Shown here piece after piece: positions 62,983-64,000 of a stretch of DNA of 64,000 bases (position 1 is the first letter of the stretch; each line of letters begins with the position of its first letter). The DNA is taken from assembly GCF_019801145.1 (NCBI RefSeq), contig NZ_JAHVJQ010000001.1, positions 868,001 through 932,000 on the forward strand. The letters are read 5' to 3'. Position numbers and translations under genes: made by a program. The notes under the pieces are model-generated. The model made no database searches, had not been told where the DNA came from, and saw only the letters and a program-made list of their open reading frames with translations. The DNA comes from Leisingera aquaemixtae (lineage in GTDB: Bacteria > Pseudomonadota > Alphaproteobacteria > Rhodobacterales > Rhodobacteraceae).

Positions 62983-64000
62983 ATGACACAACCGGACATC
63001 TGGCAGCTGAGCGCCGCAGAGCTCACGTCGCTGACCCGCACCGGAGGGCTGAGCGCGGAAACCGCAGTCCAGGCCTCCATTGACCGGATGAACGCAGTCA
63101 ACCCGGCTCTGAATGCAGTGGTCGAGGACCTGAGCGCCGAGGCGCTGGAACGCGCTCGCGCGCTGGACAAGGCGCGCGCGGATGGCGCCAAACCCGGCCC
63201 GCTGCACGGCGTGCCGGTCACCATCAAGATCAATGTGGATCAGGCGGGCCACGCCACCTCCAACGGCGTCACTGCGCTGAAGGACCTGATTGCCCCGGCA
63301 GACGCGCCAGTGGTGGAAAACCTGCACAAAGCCGGCGCGGTGGTGATCGGGCGCACCAACACGCCGGAGTTTTCTTTCCGGGCAGATACCGACAACCCGC
63401 TGCACGGCCGCACCCACAACCCCTGGGGGCAGCACATCTCTCCGGGCGGTTCGTCCGGCGGCGCGGGGGCGGCAGTGATGGCCGGGATCGGCGCGCTGGC
63501 CCATGGCAATGACATCGGCGGCTCCCTGCGCTTTCCCGCCGCCGCCAACGGCGCGGTCACGGTGAAGCCGGGCCTCGGCCGGGTGCCCGCCTGGAACCCC
63601 AGCCAGACGGCGGAACGCGGGCTGCTGGCGCAGCTGATGTCGGTGCAGGGGCTGATCGCCCGCAGTGCGGAAGACCTGCATCTGTCGATGCCATCGCTGA
63701 TTGCCCCGGATCCGCGCGACCCGTTCCATGTTCCCTTGGCCTGGCGCGGCGCGGCGCTGGCCGGCCCTGTCAAGGTCGCCTTCACCAAGAACACCCACGG
63801 CTACGATCTGCACCCCGAAGTGGAGGCAGCGCTGGATTTCGCCCGCGACGCGCTGCGCGATGCGGGCTATCTGGTCGAGGAGGCGGAGCCTCCCAATGTG
63901 TTCGACGCCGGGCGCACCGGCTACCGCGCCCTGATGGGCGAGATCTATGCGCTGATGAAAAACGACGTGGACACGGCTGGCTCGCAGACCGTGCGCGACA
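62983..64000 (+). CDS. Amidase signature family enzyme (3' end outside window)
   Basis: At least 339 residues; the frame is still open at the window end. GGAGG at 62971-62975 precedes ATG 62983. The Ser-cisSer-Lys triad is visible: K82 (VPVTIKINVD), S157 (SPGGSSGGAG) and S181 (NDIGGSLRFPA), with the 24-residue spacing of the two serines seen in fatty acid amide hydrolase. Also PLHGVPV and GRTNTPEFSF blocks are typical. It hydrolyses an unknown amide; GatA is unlikely because no gatC/gatB is adjacent and the gene is on its own after a terminator. Confidence 0.9.
   Translation, partial: MTQPDIWQLSAAELTSLTRTGGLSAETAVQASIDRMNAVNPALNAVVEDLSAEALERARALDKARADGAKPGPLHGVPVTIKINVDQAGHATSNGVTALKDLIAPADAPVVENLHKAGAVVIGRTNTPEFSFRADTDNPLHGRTHNPWGQHISPGGSSGGAGAAVMAGIGALAHGNDIGGSLRFPAAANGAVTVKPGLGRVPAWNPSQTAERGLLAQLMSVQGLIARSAEDLHLSMPSLIAPDPRDPFHVPLAWRGAALAGPVKVAFTKNTHGYDLHPEVEAALDFARDALRDAGYLVEEAEPPNVFDAGRTGYRALMGEIYALMKNDVDTAGSQTVRD

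Overview
The window is about 64 kb of high-GC, densely coding chromosomal DNA. The gene content fits an alphaproteobacterium of the Rhodobacteraceae, most likely the marine Roseobacter group (Leisingera, Phaeobacter or Ruegeria-like). The pointers are a fused Mrp/Pha AB cation antiporter, a SqrR/BigR-like repressor, periplasmic-glucan genes, a large beta-oxidation operon with two small MerR regulators, and a propionyl-CoA synthetase preceded by TTTGCAA boxes. This placement is inference from protein character; no marker gene such as rRNA is present. I saw no tRNA, rRNA, CRISPR array, prophage, transposase or integrase, so this looks like core genome.

Layout. 0-6 kb: 3' part of a GlxA/AraC-type regulator, a U32 (TrhP-like) protein, a two-cysteine ArsR repressor, a Tat-exported PhoX-family protein and a secreted DUF302 protein. 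6-9 kb: a thiamine-diphosphate enzyme overlapping a CaiB/BaiF CoA-transferase. 9-15 kb: a TPR protein followed by an osmoregulated periplasmic glucan operon (opgC-opgG/D-opgH) joined by ATGA overlaps. 15.5-17 kb (minus): membrane-anchored rhodanese and secreted esterase. 17-23 kb: the seven-function Mrp/Pha antiporter operon (AB fusion, C, D, E, F, G). 23-26 kb: an oxidoreductase-SelD fusion convergent with mnmH, together a selenouridine-tRNA pathway. 26-35 kb: MarR regulator, SRAP protein, TPR-sulfotransferase, DUF1992, periplasmic 5'-nucleotidase, DUF952-pyrD-arsC-like operon, MATE exporter and two tandem PaaI thioesterases.

36-45 kb: two MerR regulators and a beta-oxidation operon (acyl-CoA dehydrogenase of the long DmdC-like type, a 70-residue ribbon-helix-helix-like protein, a second acyl-CoA dehydrogenase, GST, thiolase, cupin, FadJ-type multifunctional protein) closed by a strong bidirectional terminator. 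45-51 kb: a Hint-domain protein lacking the nucleophile cysteine, a sulfotransferase, an EamA permease, an acyl-CoA synthetase, an M48-like membrane protein with no HExxH, and a methyltransferase. 51-57 kb (minus): a SPOR protein and the pyrimidine/nucleoside salvage genes cdd-deoA-deoB-upp, with the same inverted repeat upstream of cdd and of upp. 57-64 kb: a VOC-bicupin fusion, malic enzyme with a phosphotransacetylase-like tail, a GFA-family protein, prpE, and the 5' part of an amidase cut by the window end.

The carbon-handling genes form a coherent theme: acyl-CoA synthetase and beta-oxidation operon produce acetyl- and propionyl-CoA, prpE activates propionate, and malic enzyme links C4 intermediates to pyruvate. 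I found no single large undescribed system. The most promising leads are regulatory DNA (a shared operator in the nucleoside genes, nested palindromes at the second MerR gene, TTTGCAA boxes at prpE, a 24-bp perfect palindrome) and degenerate or fused proteins (M48-like without zinc motif, Hint without cysteine, PhoX without the CEEN cysteine, VOC-bicupin fusion).
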